Positions 44,749 to 54,211 are shown, counted from the first letter of the stretch. The stretch: DNA of 64,000 bases from Mucilaginibacter pineti (GCF_900101875.1 NZ_FNAI01000013.1:1-64000); one strand, 5' to 3'. Numbers and translations: made by a program. The notes: a model not told the origin generated them from the sequence alone.

Positions 44749-47700
44749 ATGAAAATATTGCTGTTCATCATTATTGCACTGCTGGCGCTGTTTGCCGCCC
44801 AGTTCTGTTTCGCGCAAAAAGGCCCGGCCCGCACCAAGCTGACCGACGGCCCCTTTGTGTTTTACCGCGGGGACTCCCTAATGGTGAGGTCGGTGGTCAG
44901 GGGAAAAGCGGTATCCGGGAACTTTGCTGTTAGCGGTAAAGAAAAGCTACGGCTGGCGGTACGCTTTGAGGAAGCGCCTTTGCCCGGTTTTTCAGTTCAG
45001 CTGAAAAAGCAGCTCTTAAATGAACCCGGCATATTTGGGCCGGCGGATAAAATGCTGGTGATTTCGGATATGGAGGGTGAGTTTGCAGTGATGCGCAGCC
45101 TGCTGCTGGATGGCGGGGTGATGGATAGGAATTACAACTGGACATTCGGAAAGGGACATCTGGTGGTGGTGGGCGATCATTTTGACCGGGGAAAACAGGT
45201 GACCCAGGGACTGTGGCTGCTCTACCGTCTGGAAGCGCTCGCTAAAGCAGCAGGCGGATATGTGCATGTGCTGCTGGGTAACCATGACATCATGAATTTG
45301 AGCGGAGATCTGCGTTACCTCGACAAAAAATATAAAAACGCCGCATCGGCTCTAGGGGTAGACTATATGAAATTGTATGGCAAAGATACCGAGCTGGGCA
45401 GATGGCTGCGCAGTAAGAACGTGGTGGAGCAGATTGGTGAGGCATTGTTTACTCACGGCGGCATATCGCCGGCAGTAAATGCATCTAAACTTAACCTACA
45501 GCAGATCAATACAGCCTGCAGACCCTATTACGATTGCAACAAAAAAGACATTCCGGAAGCAGCACAACTATTCTTTGGAAAAGACGGGCCGTTCTGGTAC
45601 AGGGGCTATTTCTATAAACCCAAGGCGGACCTGGCTACGGTAGAGCAGACTTTAAGCAAGTTTGAAGTAAAAAAGATCGTGGTCGGTCATTCGATCACCG
45701 AGGGCAATGTCGGTTTTTATTACGGTGGCAAAGTGCTGGGGGTTGATGTGGATGCCCATGCCGGAGATAAAGAAGCGGCGTTTTATGAAAACGGCTATTG
45801 GTATAAGTTGCTGAACGGAAAGCTCAGCCCGATCCTGGAGGATTCTGGATGGCTGGAAGTGAAGGGAAGCAATGGAACCGTTCCGATGGTTTTTAAGGAT
45901 TTTAGGCTGTCCGAAGGGAAAGGCCTGGTTTCGGCAAAGCTGTCGGTTACCGCACTGGGACTATACCGGGCGCAGATCAACGGGAAAAAAGTCGGGGACA
46001 GTTATTTTACCCCTGGCTGGACGAGTTACCTGAACCGTTTGCAGTACCAGAACTACGGGGTGACAGGACTATTGAGCAAGGGAACTAACCGGCTTTCGGT
46101 ATTGCTTTCCGGCGGCTGGTATAGCGGGGCTTTCGGGCCACAGAAGAAACCGGACAGTTATGGCAGTGAAAAAGCCTTGAACTGTAAGCTGCTGCTGGAA
46201 TTCAGCGACGGCACGAGACAGGAACTGGTTTCGGGGCCGGACTGGCAGGTCAGAAGTTCCTTTATCAAACGCTCGGATTTTTATGACGGGGAACTTCAGG
46301 ATTCCAGGATACCCGAAAGGGTTGGTTTGCGGGAGGGATTTATTCTGATGCGCATGGAAAAAACGCCGCCAGCGATGCTGGTGCGCAGTCTTGCGCCTCC
46401 TGTCCGAAAGCAGGAGGTTTTTAAGGTACTCAAAAGCTGGAAATCTGTCAATGGTGACCTGATGCTGGATTTCGGGCAGAACCTGGCGGGATTCGTTCGG
46501 ATCAGGTTGCGTGGAAATGCTGGCGATACCCTGCGCATCGCGCATAGCGAAATGCTGGATCAGCATGGAGGACTGTTTACCGGCAATCTGCGCTTGGCCC
46601 AGGCAACCGATCAGTATGTGCTGAACGGCAGCGATCAGGTACTGGAACCGGTTTTTACCTACCATGGCTTCCGTTATGTGCGGATCAGCGGCCATAACAT
46701 TTCCGCTCTGGATGTAAAAAACATGGAAGCCGTTGCGCTGTACAGTGATATGAAGCCTGCGGGTACTTTTTCCTGCTCCGACCCGATGCTGAACAGGCTT
46801 CAAAGCAATATCCTTTGGAGCATGCGCAGCAATTTTGTAGATGTGCCAACGGACTGTCCGCAAAGAAGCGAGCGGTTCGGCTGGACGGGGGACGCGCAGG
46901 TTTTTGTCCGGACGGCCGCCTGGAACTATGATGTGCTGAGCTTTTACAAGAAATACCTGCTTGACCTGGCGGCTGATCAGGGGACAAACGGCGGGGTTCC
47001 GAACATTGTTCCCGATTTTATGCGTCCGGACAGACAGGATAAGGCGGGCGTGGCGGGCTGGGGCGATGCGGCGGTACTGATCCCCTGGAGGCTCTACCAG
47101 ATTTATGGTGATAAAAATATTCTGGAAGAACAGTATGAAAGCATGAAAGCCTGGGTGGATTATGTGAGGCGTCGTACCACAGGCGGGCTATGGAAGGATG
47201 AGGGTTACGGGGACTGGTATGCGCAGGGGGATTCGACCAGTATTCCTTTTATCGACCAGTGTTATTATGCTTATTCTTCCCGCCTGCTGAGTAAGAGTGC
47301 TGAGCTGATCGGGTTAAAACAGGACGCATTCGATTACGGGAAACTTTCGGAAGAGGCCATTAAAGCATTCATGGATAGCTACGGACAGTTCAATACCCCG
47401 GCAACCAGTACCCAGACGGCTTATCTGTTGGCGCTAGCCTTTGATTTATTGCCGGAAAGCCGCAGGCAGCAATGCGCGGACCTTTTGGCGCAAAGGATTG
47501 CTAAGGACGGTAATAAACTGGCTACGGGTTTTCTGGGTACGCCATTTTTATTACCGGAACTCTCCAGGTTCGGATACGGTCGGCTGGCTTATCAGCTGCT
47601 ATTCAACAGGCAAATGCCTTCCTGGCTATACCCGATTACCAAAGGCGCGACAACGATCTGGGAGAAATGGGATGCGGTGAGGCCGGACGGAAGTCTGCAG

Positions 47701-48021
47701 GAGTGTTCCTTTAACCACTTCGCTTACGGGGCGGTGGGCGAATGGTTTTACTCTGGGATATTGGGTATACAGCCAGCTGAAGTAGGATTCAAAAAGTTCA
47801 TCATCAAACCATCGATTGGCGGCGGGCTGAGCTGGGCTAAGGGAAGTTACCTCACTCCCTCTGGCAAGATTGGAGTGAGCTGGTCATGTAAAGATGAGAA
47901 AGTGATGCTGGAGGTAGAGATTCCGAAAGGTATAACTGCTGAAGTGCATGTCCCGGGTGAATCTATTGCCAGGAAGGTCGGTTCCGGGCGATTTAATTTC
48001 AAAGGTCGCTTTGGTCCCTGA
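44749..48021 (+). CDS. Calcineurin-like phosphoesterase fused to a GH78 alpha-L-rhamnosidase
   Basis: This 1,090-residue exported fusion has a signal segment (MKILLFIIIALLALFAAQFC). Residues about 90-340 form a PPP-type metallophosphatase: Asp107 in ISDMEGE, Asp143/Asp146 in GDHFDRG, Asn178/His179 in GNHD, His236 in THGGIS and His314 in VGHS. The usual His of GDxHG is Glu109 here. Residues about 370-1,090 are a GH78 unit with Asp702, Glu708, Asp715 (TDCPQRSERFGWTGDAQ) and Glu972 (TTIWEKWD). The join lies at the GH78 N-terminal beta-domain, so almost no GH78 sequence is lost. The start at 44749 is fixed by the signal segment; upstream codons are not protein-like. Confidence 0.92.
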   Translation: MKILLFIIIALLALFAAQFCFAQKGPARTKLTDGPFVFYRGDSLMVRSVVRGKAVSGNFAVSGKEKLRLAVRFEEAPLPGFSVQLKKQLLNEPGIFGPADKMLVISDMEGEFAVMRSLLLDGGVMDRNYNWTFGKGHLVVVGDHFDRGKQVTQGLWLLYRLEALAKAAGGYVHVLLGNHDIMNLSGDLRYLDKKYKNAASALGVDYMKLYGKDTELGRWLRSKNVVEQIGEALFTHGGISPAVNASKLNLQQINTACRPYYDCNKKDIPEAAQLFFGKDGPFWYRGYFYKPKADLATVEQTLSKFEVKKIVVGHSITEGNVGFYYGGKVLGVDVDAHAGDKEAAFYENGYWYKLLNGKLSPILEDSGWLEVKGSNGTVPMVFKDFRLSEGKGLVSAKLSVTALGLYRAQINGKKVGDSYFTPGWTSYLNRLQYQNYGVTGLLSKGTNRLSVLLSGGWYSGAFGPQKKPDSYGSEKALNCKLLLEFSDGTRQELVSGPDWQVRSSFIKRSDFYDGELQDSRIPERVGLREGFILMRMEKTPPAMLVRSLAPPVRKQEVFKVLKSWKSVNGDLMLDFGQNLAGFVRIRLRGNAGDTLRIAHSEMLDQHGGLFTGNLRLAQATDQYVLNGSDQVLEPVFTYHGFRYVRISGHNISALDVKNMEAVALYSDMKPAGTFSCSDPMLNRLQSNILWSMRSNFVDVPTDCPQRSERFGWTGDAQVFVRTAAWNYDVLSFYKKYLLDLAADQGTNGGVPNIVPDFMRPDRQDKAGVAGWGDAAVLIPWRLYQIYGDKNILEEQYESMKAWVDYVRRRTTGGLWKDEGYGDWYAQGDSTSIPFIDQCYYAYSSRLLSKSAELIGLKQDAFDYGKLSEEAIKAFMDSYGQFNTPATSTQTAYLLALAFDLLPESRRQQCADLLAQRIAKDGNKLATGFLGTPFLLPELSRFGYGRLAYQLLFNRQMPSWLYPITKGATTIWEKWDAVRPDGSLQECSFNHFAYGAVGEWFYSGILGIQPAEVGFKKFIIKPSIGGGLSWAKGSYLTPSGKIGVSWSCKDEKVMLEVEIPKGITAEVHVPGESIARKVGSGRFNFKGRFGP

Positions 48022-48094
48022 TCAAGCTGGTTTTAATAAGACAACTTCAATAAAACAAACAATTTACCAATTATAAGTACTAAAATAACTGAAT

Positions 48095-49144
48095 ATGCAG
48101 ACCCTAGGTCAATTTATTATAGAGAAGCAGGCCGATTTTGCCTTTGCAAAAGGCGAACTGTCCCGCCTGCTCCGGGATATCGGGATCGCGGCGAAGATCG
48201 TGAGCCGGGAAGTCAACAAAGCAGGCTTGATGAACATTTACGGGGAAACCGGCGATGTGAACGTTCAGGGAGAACGACAAAAGGGGTTGGACGTATTTGC
48301 CAACGAGCATTTCATCTCGGCATTAAGTAGCGGCGGGGAATGCTGTGCGGTGGCGAGCGAAGAAGTTAATGAACTGATCATCATTCCGGGTGGTGAAAAG
48401 GCGAAATATGTGGTCTGTATTGACCCGCTGGACGGATCAGCGAACATTGATGTAAATGTCGGAGTGGGTACGATCTTTTCGATCTACCGCAGGCTGGACC
48501 TCTCCGTTCCCGTTGGTGTAGCTGATGTATTGCAACAAGGTATTTGTCAAGTCGCGGCGGGCTATGTCGTTTACGGCTCTTCGACCATGCTGGTTTACAC
48601 CACAGGTAAGGGTGTAAACGGATTTACGCTAGATCCTTCGATCGGGGAATTTTGTTTGTCGCATCCGGGTATGCGCATTCCTGCTTCAGGGAGCATTTAT
48701 TCCATCAACGAGGGCAATTACGTGCATTTTCCTGACGGGGTAAAAAGGTTCATCAAGTTCGCCCAGCAGGAAAACTTTTCTTCCGGCAGGCCTTTTACCT
48801 CCAGGTACATCGGCTCCATGGTGGCGGACGTGCACCGGAATTTGATTTTAGGCGGGATTTACCTCTATCCTTCTACTTCAGCCTATCCAGATGGAAAGCT
48901 GAGGCTGCTCTATGAATGTAATCCGATGGCGATGATCATTGAGCAGGCCGGAGGAAAAGCGAGCGATGGTTTCAGAAGGATTCTGGAAATCCAGCCTACC
49001 GCGATTCATCAGCGCTGCCCGGTCTTTTGCGGTTCAGCGGAGCTGGTGGAAAAGGCAGAACTGCTCATGCACTGGCACAGCCCGGAGTATAACCCGGTAT
49101 CTCCTGATGGTTTGAGGTTAAAATTGAATCAGCAGGCGGTATGA
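48095..49144 (+). CDS. fbp: Class I fructose-1,6-bisphosphatase
   Basis: This 349-residue cytoplasmic FBPase is the key gluconeogenic step from fructose 1,6-bisphosphate to fructose 6-phosphate. Family landmarks are the N-terminal GELSRLLRDIGIAAKIVSRE, the metal-site Glu in AVASEEVN, and DPLDGSANIDVNVGVGTIFS. The last normally reads DPLDGSSNID, so one conserved Ser is Ala here. The gene has no signal peptide. It lies in the hydrolase operon and overlaps the next gene by 4 bases (ATGA). It may supply gluconeogenic flux during growth on rhamnose-type sugars. Confidence 0.93.
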   Translation: MQTLGQFIIEKQADFAFAKGELSRLLRDIGIAAKIVSREVNKAGLMNIYGETGDVNVQGERQKGLDVFANEHFISALSSGGECCAVASEEVNELIIIPGGEKAKYVVCIDPLDGSANIDVNVGVGTIFSIYRRLDLSVPVGVADVLQQGICQVAAGYVVYGSSTMLVYTTGKGVNGFTLDPSIGEFCLSHPGMRIPASGSIYSINEGNYVHFPDGVKRFIKFAQQENFSSGRPFTSRYIGSMVADVHRNLILGGIYLYPSTSAYPDGKLRLLYECNPMAMIIEQAGGKASDGFRRILEIQPTAIHQRCPVFCGSAELVEKAELLMHWHSPEYNPVSPDGLRLKLNQQAV

Positions 49145-49446
49145 AGTGGAGAGGGACATACATCCGGATCGTGGAATTTTCCCCGCTTCAGCCAAAGCCG
49201 CTGCAAATCGCGGTGGCCATTGCGGAAGCTATCCAGAGCGGAGAGCTCCTTGAAGGGGATTATATGCCAAGCCTTCAGGACCTGGCCGACATTAACGGGA
49301 TCTCGGTGGCGACGACAGGTGCGGCTTATAAACTATTAAAAAACAAAGACATCATCGGAAAGGACATCGCCCGCAGGTATCGGGTGATCAGCCGCCGCAG
49401 AGCTGATGCATTTATGAACAGGAATCAATTAAAGGAATCAACATGA
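49141..49446 (+). CDS. Mini GntR-like winged-helix regulator
   Basis: This 101-residue protein consists almost only of a GntR-type winged helix (QIAVAIAEAIQSGELLEGDY, then PSLQDLADINGISVATTGAA) with no effector domain. It overlaps both neighbours, fbp upstream and the GH2 gene downstream, by 4 bases (ATGA), so all three are translationally coupled. A similar HTH gene was split by the IS66 element upstream. It could regulate the operon or act as a subunit with a partner; the ligand is unknown. Confidence 0.82.
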   Translation: MKWRGTYIRIVEFSPLQPKPLQIAVAIAEAIQSGELLEGDYMPSLQDLADINGISVATTGAAYKLLKNKDIIGKDIARRYRVISRRRADAFMNRNQLKEST

Positions 49447-51722
49447 TCAAAAAGAATAAGAAAAATATATGCCTGGCTATAATGATCGCCTGCGGGCTTT
49501 CCGCCGGTGCGCAAAGTCAGTCAGGAAATTATCAGATGCAGCAGGTGCAGTTGCAGACCCGCTGGGCGAAGGAAGTGTCGCCGGCCAACGCGCTGAAAGA
49601 ATATCCCCGGCCGCAGATGGTTCGTGGAAACTGGACGAACCTGAACGGGCTATGGGATTATGCGATTACCGGAAAAGATGTCGTTCAGCCTTCGGTTTTT
49701 GAGGGTAGAATCCTGGTGCCTTTTCCGCTGGAGTCGGCTTTGTCGGGCGTAAAAAAAGCATTAAAGCCGGATGAACTGCTATGGTATAAACGCCGCTTTA
49801 ATTTTAAAGCTAATGCGGGTGAACGCACGATGCTGAATTTTGGCGCGGTGGATTACCAGTGCTGGGTATTCGTGAATGGCAGGGAAGTCGGCTCTCATGA
49901 AGGCGGTTACACGGCTTTTTCGATGGATATTTCGAGTGCGCTGCATGACGGCCAGAATGAGATATTGATCAAGGTTTATGACCCATCAGATGCCGGGTAC
50001 GGGCCTCGCGGGAAGCAGGTCTTGAACCCGAGGAGCATCTATTATACCCCGACTTCGGGCATCTGGCAGACCGTCTGGATGGAAACTGTTCCGGCAGCTT
50101 ATATTGAAAGCCTGGACATCACTCCGGATATAGATAAGGGTCTGGTGAAGGTGAAGGTGAGATCCGCCGCTGATTTGCCGGTAACCCTCGCGCTTGAGGG
50201 CAAAATCTTCAATGGTAAATCCAACCAGTGGATGAGCATCCCGGTAAAGCATGCTAAACTCTGGTCTCCCGCATCACCTTTTCTCTATGACCTGTGGGCA
50301 ACTTTGGGAAAGGATAAAGTGAAATCTTATTTCGGCATGCGCAAAGTATCGGTAGCCAAAGATGCTGCCGGTGTGGAGCGGATCATGTTGAACAACAAAC
50401 CTTATTATAACCTGGGTACACTGGACCAGGGATTCTGGCCGGACGGCTTATATACCGCACCGACAGATGAGGCACTGGCTTTTGACATCAAAGCGATCAA
50501 GGCGATGGGTTTCAATACCATCCGCAAGCACATTAAAGTGGAACCGGCCAGGTGGTATTACCATGCGGACAAACTGGGCATGCTGGTCTGGCAGGATTTT
50601 GTGCAGCCCAATCCGGGTTTACCTCCCGGAGCAAAAGAGATTTTTGAAAAACAGGGTGCGGAAATGCTCTCGCAGTTGCACAACTTTCCGTGTATCACGA
50701 CCTGGGTGCTCTTCAATGAGAAATGGGGTGCTTACGACCAAGCCAGGTTAACCTCCTGGATAAAAAATACCGATCCTTCAAGGATTGTGAACGGTCATTC
50801 AGGGGAATATCTGTACGTGAATGACAAACTGCGCTCCGAGTCTCCCGATGCCTACATAAATGCGGACATCACCGATGTGCACAGCTATCCCCAGCCGATG
50901 AATTCGGTCAAGATAGCCGGAAAGGCGCAGGTTTGCGGGGAGTTCGGCGGGATCGGGGTATTTATCCCCGATCACCAGTGGAACACGGAAACCGCATGGG
51001 GTTATGTGAACGAGAAACCGGCGGACCTGAAGGCGAAGTACGCGGGGATGAACGCTTCCCTAGAGAAATTTGCGGCGCAAGGCATGAGCGGCTCGATTTA
51101 TACGCAGCCCTTTGATGTGGAAGGGGAACAGAACGGACTGATGACCTATGACCGGGAAATCGTTAAGATTCCATTTTCTGAACTTCGGAAAATTCATACT
51201 AGGCTGAATCCGGATTTGCAGTCGGCTGCCTGGATGAAGTATTTGAAATCGGTAACGGCGCAGGATGCCGATCTGACTGATCCGGCCATACTATCGCAGC
51301 GTGCACTAGTCGCTTTTGAAGGCGGAAGCCGTGATCAGAAGACCTTGCAGGCGGTAGTCAGGGGCGTGAGCAAAATCGCAGATCCCGGTTTTAAAGCAAT
51401 GCTCAGCGAGCAGGAAGCTTTCCGGTCTGCGATGGGACGCGCAACCTACTCCAGATTCATGTATGAGATGCTCTTCAGACAGGAAATCCAGCAGCTGTTC
51501 AATGAGCAGAAAAGCTGGGAACAGATCGCGGATCACCTGAAATCGCATTATGGCGAGGTTGGCGAAGAAACCTATCTGCGGATCAAGTCATTGGGTGCTC
51601 TGAACGGGAGAGACTGGGCTATTTACCGGGATGTGGCCAAAGTGTATTTGGAGAAATTCGGCAATAACCTGCAGGAAAATGAGCGGCTGATGTTCCAGAA
51701 AGCATTGAAAGAAAACCCATAA
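49443..51722 (+). CDS. GH2-family glycoside hydrolase with C-terminal helical extension, exported
   Basis: This 759-residue GH2 enzyme (beta-galactosidase or related activity) has a signal peptide (CLAIMIACGLSAGAQ). It has the sugar-binding jelly roll (NWTNLNGLWDYAITG), the immunoglobulin-like domain and the TIM barrel, with acid/base Glu426 in VLFNEKWG and nucleophile Glu500 in VCGEFGG. Residues about 600-759 form an extra helical domain (ending GNNLQENERLMFQKALKENP) not needed for GH2 activity. It overlaps the mini regulator by 4 bases. A close paralogue begins at 62458. Confidence 0.92.
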   Translation: MIKKNKKNICLAIMIACGLSAGAQSQSGNYQMQQVQLQTRWAKEVSPANALKEYPRPQMVRGNWTNLNGLWDYAITGKDVVQPSVFEGRILVPFPLESALSGVKKALKPDELLWYKRRFNFKANAGERTMLNFGAVDYQCWVFVNGREVGSHEGGYTAFSMDISSALHDGQNEILIKVYDPSDAGYGPRGKQVLNPRSIYYTPTSGIWQTVWMETVPAAYIESLDITPDIDKGLVKVKVRSAADLPVTLALEGKIFNGKSNQWMSIPVKHAKLWSPASPFLYDLWATLGKDKVKSYFGMRKVSVAKDAAGVERIMLNNKPYYNLGTLDQGFWPDGLYTAPTDEALAFDIKAIKAMGFNTIRKHIKVEPARWYYHADKLGMLVWQDFVQPNPGLPPGAKEIFEKQGAEMLSQLHNFPCITTWVLFNEKWGAYDQARLTSWIKNTDPSRIVNGHSGEYLYVNDKLRSESPDAYINADITDVHSYPQPMNSVKIAGKAQVCGEFGGIGVFIPDHQWNTETAWGYVNEKPADLKAKYAGMNASLEKFAAQGMSGSIYTQPFDVEGEQNGLMTYDREIVKIPFSELRKIHTRLNPDLQSAAWMKYLKSVTAQDADLTDPAILSQRALVAFEGGSRDQKTLQAVVRGVSKIADPGFKAMLSEQEAFRSAMGRATYSRFMYEMLFRQEIQQLFNEQKSWEQIADHLKSHYGEVGEETYLRIKSLGALNGRDWAIYRDVAKVYLEKFGNNLQENERLMFQKALKENP

Positions 51723-51733
51723 ATCATTTACCT

Positions 51734-52807
51734 ATGAAATATCATCCTATTGTTTTATTGATTATTGCGGCGGCGTTTTGCGGCTGCAATTCAAGGAAAA
51801 GAGCTTCCGCTGAACCCGTCATGATTACCCTGAAGAATGCTTCGGGGATGAGTGCGACCTTCTGCTCCAATGGTGCGAGGCTGATGAGCCTTTTGGTGCC
51901 GGACAGGAACGGAAAACTGGTCGAGGTGGTCGCCGGTTTTGAAAACCCGCTGGATTACGATTCGGCGACTGAGCCCTATTTCGGGGCGACGATCGGGCGC
52001 TACGGGAACCGCATCGCCGGGGGTAAGTTTCGCCTTGACGGAAAGGAATTTAAGCTTTCGCTGAACAATGGCCCGAATACTTTGCATGGCGGAAAGACCG
52101 GCTTTCAGTATCAGTCCTGGGAATTATCGCAGCAGGGTGATTCGGTTTTAATCTGTTCACTGGTTTCTCCTGACGGGGATAACGGCTTTCCGGGGAAACT
52201 TTCAGTAAGGGTGACTTATACCCTTACCAGCAGTAATTCGCTGCTGATGGAATATGGGGCGGTTACCGATCAGCCGACGGTGGTGAACCTCACTAATCAT
52301 GCTTTTTTTAACCTGAACGGCTCTGGAAGTATCCTGGATCATCAGCTGATGATCAATGCGAACAGCTTTCTGCCGGTGGACAGTACGCTGATCCCCTTAG
52401 GCAGTCCGGCACCGGTGAAGGGTACGCCCTTTGATTTCAGGATTTCTGAGGCGATTGGTTCGCGGATTGGTGTAAAAGATCAGCAACTGCGCTTTGGTAA
52501 GGGTTATGACCATAATTTTGTGCTGAATAAAAGTAAGCTCATGCCTGCCGCGGTGGTATACAGCGAAAAAACAGGAATTGAAATGAAAATCTTTACCTCC
52601 GAGCCGGGGTTGCAGTTTTATTCCGGGAATTTTATGAAGGGCGAAAACCAGCTGCGTAGTGGAAAAGATGATTTCAGAACCGCCTTCTGCCTGGAGACCC
52701 AGCATTTCCCTGACAGCCCCAATCAGCCCAAATTCCCTTCGACGGTCTTACGGCCAGGTCATACTTACCATAGCAAATCCATTTATGCATTTAGTATTGA
52801 GAAATAA
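51734..52807 (+). CDS. galM: Aldose 1-epimerase, lipoprotein
   Basis: This 357-residue galactose mutarotase-like enzyme interconverts alpha and beta anomers of released sugars. The N-terminus has a lipobox (IAAAFCGCNS), placing it in the cell envelope. Family landmarks are GATIGRYGNRIAGGKF, LHGGKTGFQ, NLTNHAFFNLNG and GKGYDHNFVL, with the usual catalytic His positions. It starts 12 bases after the GH2 gene and ends the locus; a terminator follows at 52923. Confidence 0.92.
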   Translation: MKYHPIVLLIIAAAFCGCNSRKRASAEPVMITLKNASGMSATFCSNGARLMSLLVPDRNGKLVEVVAGFENPLDYDSATEPYFGATIGRYGNRIAGGKFRLDGKEFKLSLNNGPNTLHGGKTGFQYQSWELSQQGDSVLICSLVSPDGDNGFPGKLSVRVTYTLTSSNSLLMEYGAVTDQPTVVNLTNHAFFNLNGSGSILDHQLMINANSFLPVDSTLIPLGSPAPVKGTPFDFRISEAIGSRIGVKDQQLRFGKGYDHNFVLNKSKLMPAAVVYSEKTGIEMKIFTSEPGLQFYSGNFMKGENQLRSGKDDFRTAFCLETQHFPDSPNQPKFPSTVLRPGHTYHSKSIYAFSIEK

Positions 52808-52922
52808 ATATCTTCTATGAAAGATGACATACTGAGGACTGTTAGTCACCTAATATATAACAGTAGTAGTTTTTTCAGTGGCCGCGCGAGGCGGTCAAGG
52901 TTAGTAATAGTTAATAATGATA

Positions 52923-52957
52923 ACAGCACTTTGCCGGATGGCGGTGCTGTTTTTTTA
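52923..52957 (+). terminator. Intrinsic terminator at the end of locus 1
   Basis: ACAGCAC (52923-52929) pairs with GTGCTGT (52944-52950), with partial pairing inside the loop, followed directly by a run of T. It closes the long plus-strand hydrolase operon. Confidence 0.85.
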
Positions 52958-53036
52958 TCACCCTTTTTCCGGTTTCGCCTATGACCCTTTGCTACGCTTA
53001 CAAATAATATTTACGAATTAACATCCCTACACTACT

Positions 53037-53666
53037 ATGAGAGATAACGATGAGATCATCCGCAGACTTTTTAAGATACTATGCAGCTACAAAGAACAGC
53101 CGACGGCATTGCACGATTTTTTAAAGGTCGTGATGCCTGCTGGACTGAAGCCGCAGCGTGAGAAGCTGTTCGAACATAACGATATCGTAACGAACGCCAT
53201 TTTTGTTTCGGACGGGCACGTCGCCGTCTATGGTTTCGATGGTCAGGGCGACCGTCAGCTGCTGAGCCTTTTGGGCAAGGATTCGATCATCGCCGGAAAA
53301 AGCTTTATGGAGCAGTCACCGTCAGAGTTCGAGCTGGTCGCATTGCCCGGTGCGTATCTGGCGACGATCAGCCATGACCATATGGATTATATCTATGCCA
53401 ACTTCCCCGATGCGGAAGAACTCGCCCGGCTGATCATGGCCGCCAACCAGGAGAAGGCGGAAAAACGGCTGCACCTGCTCAAGCGTGATGCCGAAACGGT
53501 CATCCTGGATTTTTACCGGACAAATCCTGAATTCCTTAAAACAAACCTGCTGCTGGATATTGATCTGGCCTCGTATCTGCTCATTAGTGAGAAAACGCTT
53601 CGTAATGTCCGGATGAAACTATTTAGAGATGGTCGGCTTCAATCTGCTGATTTAAGTAATGGTTAA
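53037..53666 (+). CDS. Crp/Fnr-family transcription regulator
   Basis: This 209-residue regulator has an N-terminal cyclic-nucleotide-binding-like beta-barrel (FEHNDIVTNAIFVSDGHVAV, then LLGKDSIIAGKSFMEQSPSE), a long dimer helix, and a C-terminal winged helix (LDIDLASYLLISEKTLRNVR). It is the Bacteroidota-type Crp relative lacking obvious FNR cysteines. It lies between the two utilisation loci and could control either. It begins 80 bases after the locus 1 terminator. Confidence 0.88.
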   Translation: MRDNDEIIRRLFKILCSYKEQPTALHDFLKVVMPAGLKPQREKLFEHNDIVTNAIFVSDGHVAVYGFDGQGDRQLLSLLGKDSIIAGKSFMEQSPSEFELVALPGAYLATISHDHMDYIYANFPDAEELARLIMAANQEKAEKRLHLLKRDAETVILDFYRTNPEFLKTNLLLDIDLASYLLISEKTLRNVRMKLFRDGRLQSADLSNG

Positions 53667-54211
53667 AAAATCGGCCAATTTAATTTAGTTTGTCCTTTTT
53701 GGGGACTCTGTTTCGCGGGCGTTTATTGATCTTGCAAAACTTAGAAAAACAGATCAATATGAAAGTAAGACTATTAAAACTGCTGCGACCACCGGACAGC
53801 ACAAATTTAAAACCGGCGGAACTTAAAGCTCCAACTCTAGAATTAACTATATTTGCTGCAATAAACATTGTAGATAACAAGCAGCGATATTGTAGTTAAC
53901 ATATAGATATTTTTGATTGCGTCACTTACGCTTCCCAAAACGAAAAACTGGTAATTTTTTAATAGAGTGGGGAGAAGTGCAATGCCTGCGACTGCGCGGG
54001 CTTGCCTTTTCTGCTCTATAGGTATACCAGTACCTTCGTTTCAGATTTGGTATTGTCCCGCGCCGCCACTGGCGGCAATCGCAATGGTCAAGCTCCGGAC
54101 CAGCCTCTGAAATTAAAACAAACTTTTATGGCCAATAATTGCAACGGATCACCGCTGCCAGAATGCTATTGGCCTGATGTTGTTTATTTACCAAAATCAT
54201 AATCCCGTTTT
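53667..54211. other. Poorly coding region with strong hairpins, upstream of rteC
   Basis: Three things stand out. A possible 46-codon gene lies at 53759-53899 (MKVRLLKLLRPPDSTNLKPA). A 58-nt imperfect hairpin with ends ATAGAG/CTCTAT lies at 53962-54019, and a tight GCCGCC-ACT-GGCGGC stem at 54062-54076. A 24-codon frame at 54128-54202 (MANNCNGSPLPECYWPDVVY) ends 9 bases before rteC and could be a leader peptide. None of these is certain. A structured 5' leader or small RNA for rteC is plausible. Confidence 0.4.

Noticed and set aside
53759..53899. 46-codon frame as a peptide (for example bacteriocin or lanthipeptide) precursor
   Set aside because: No leader motif, Gly-Gly cleavage site, modification enzyme or exporter is nearby. 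Kept only as a possible small gene in the region note.
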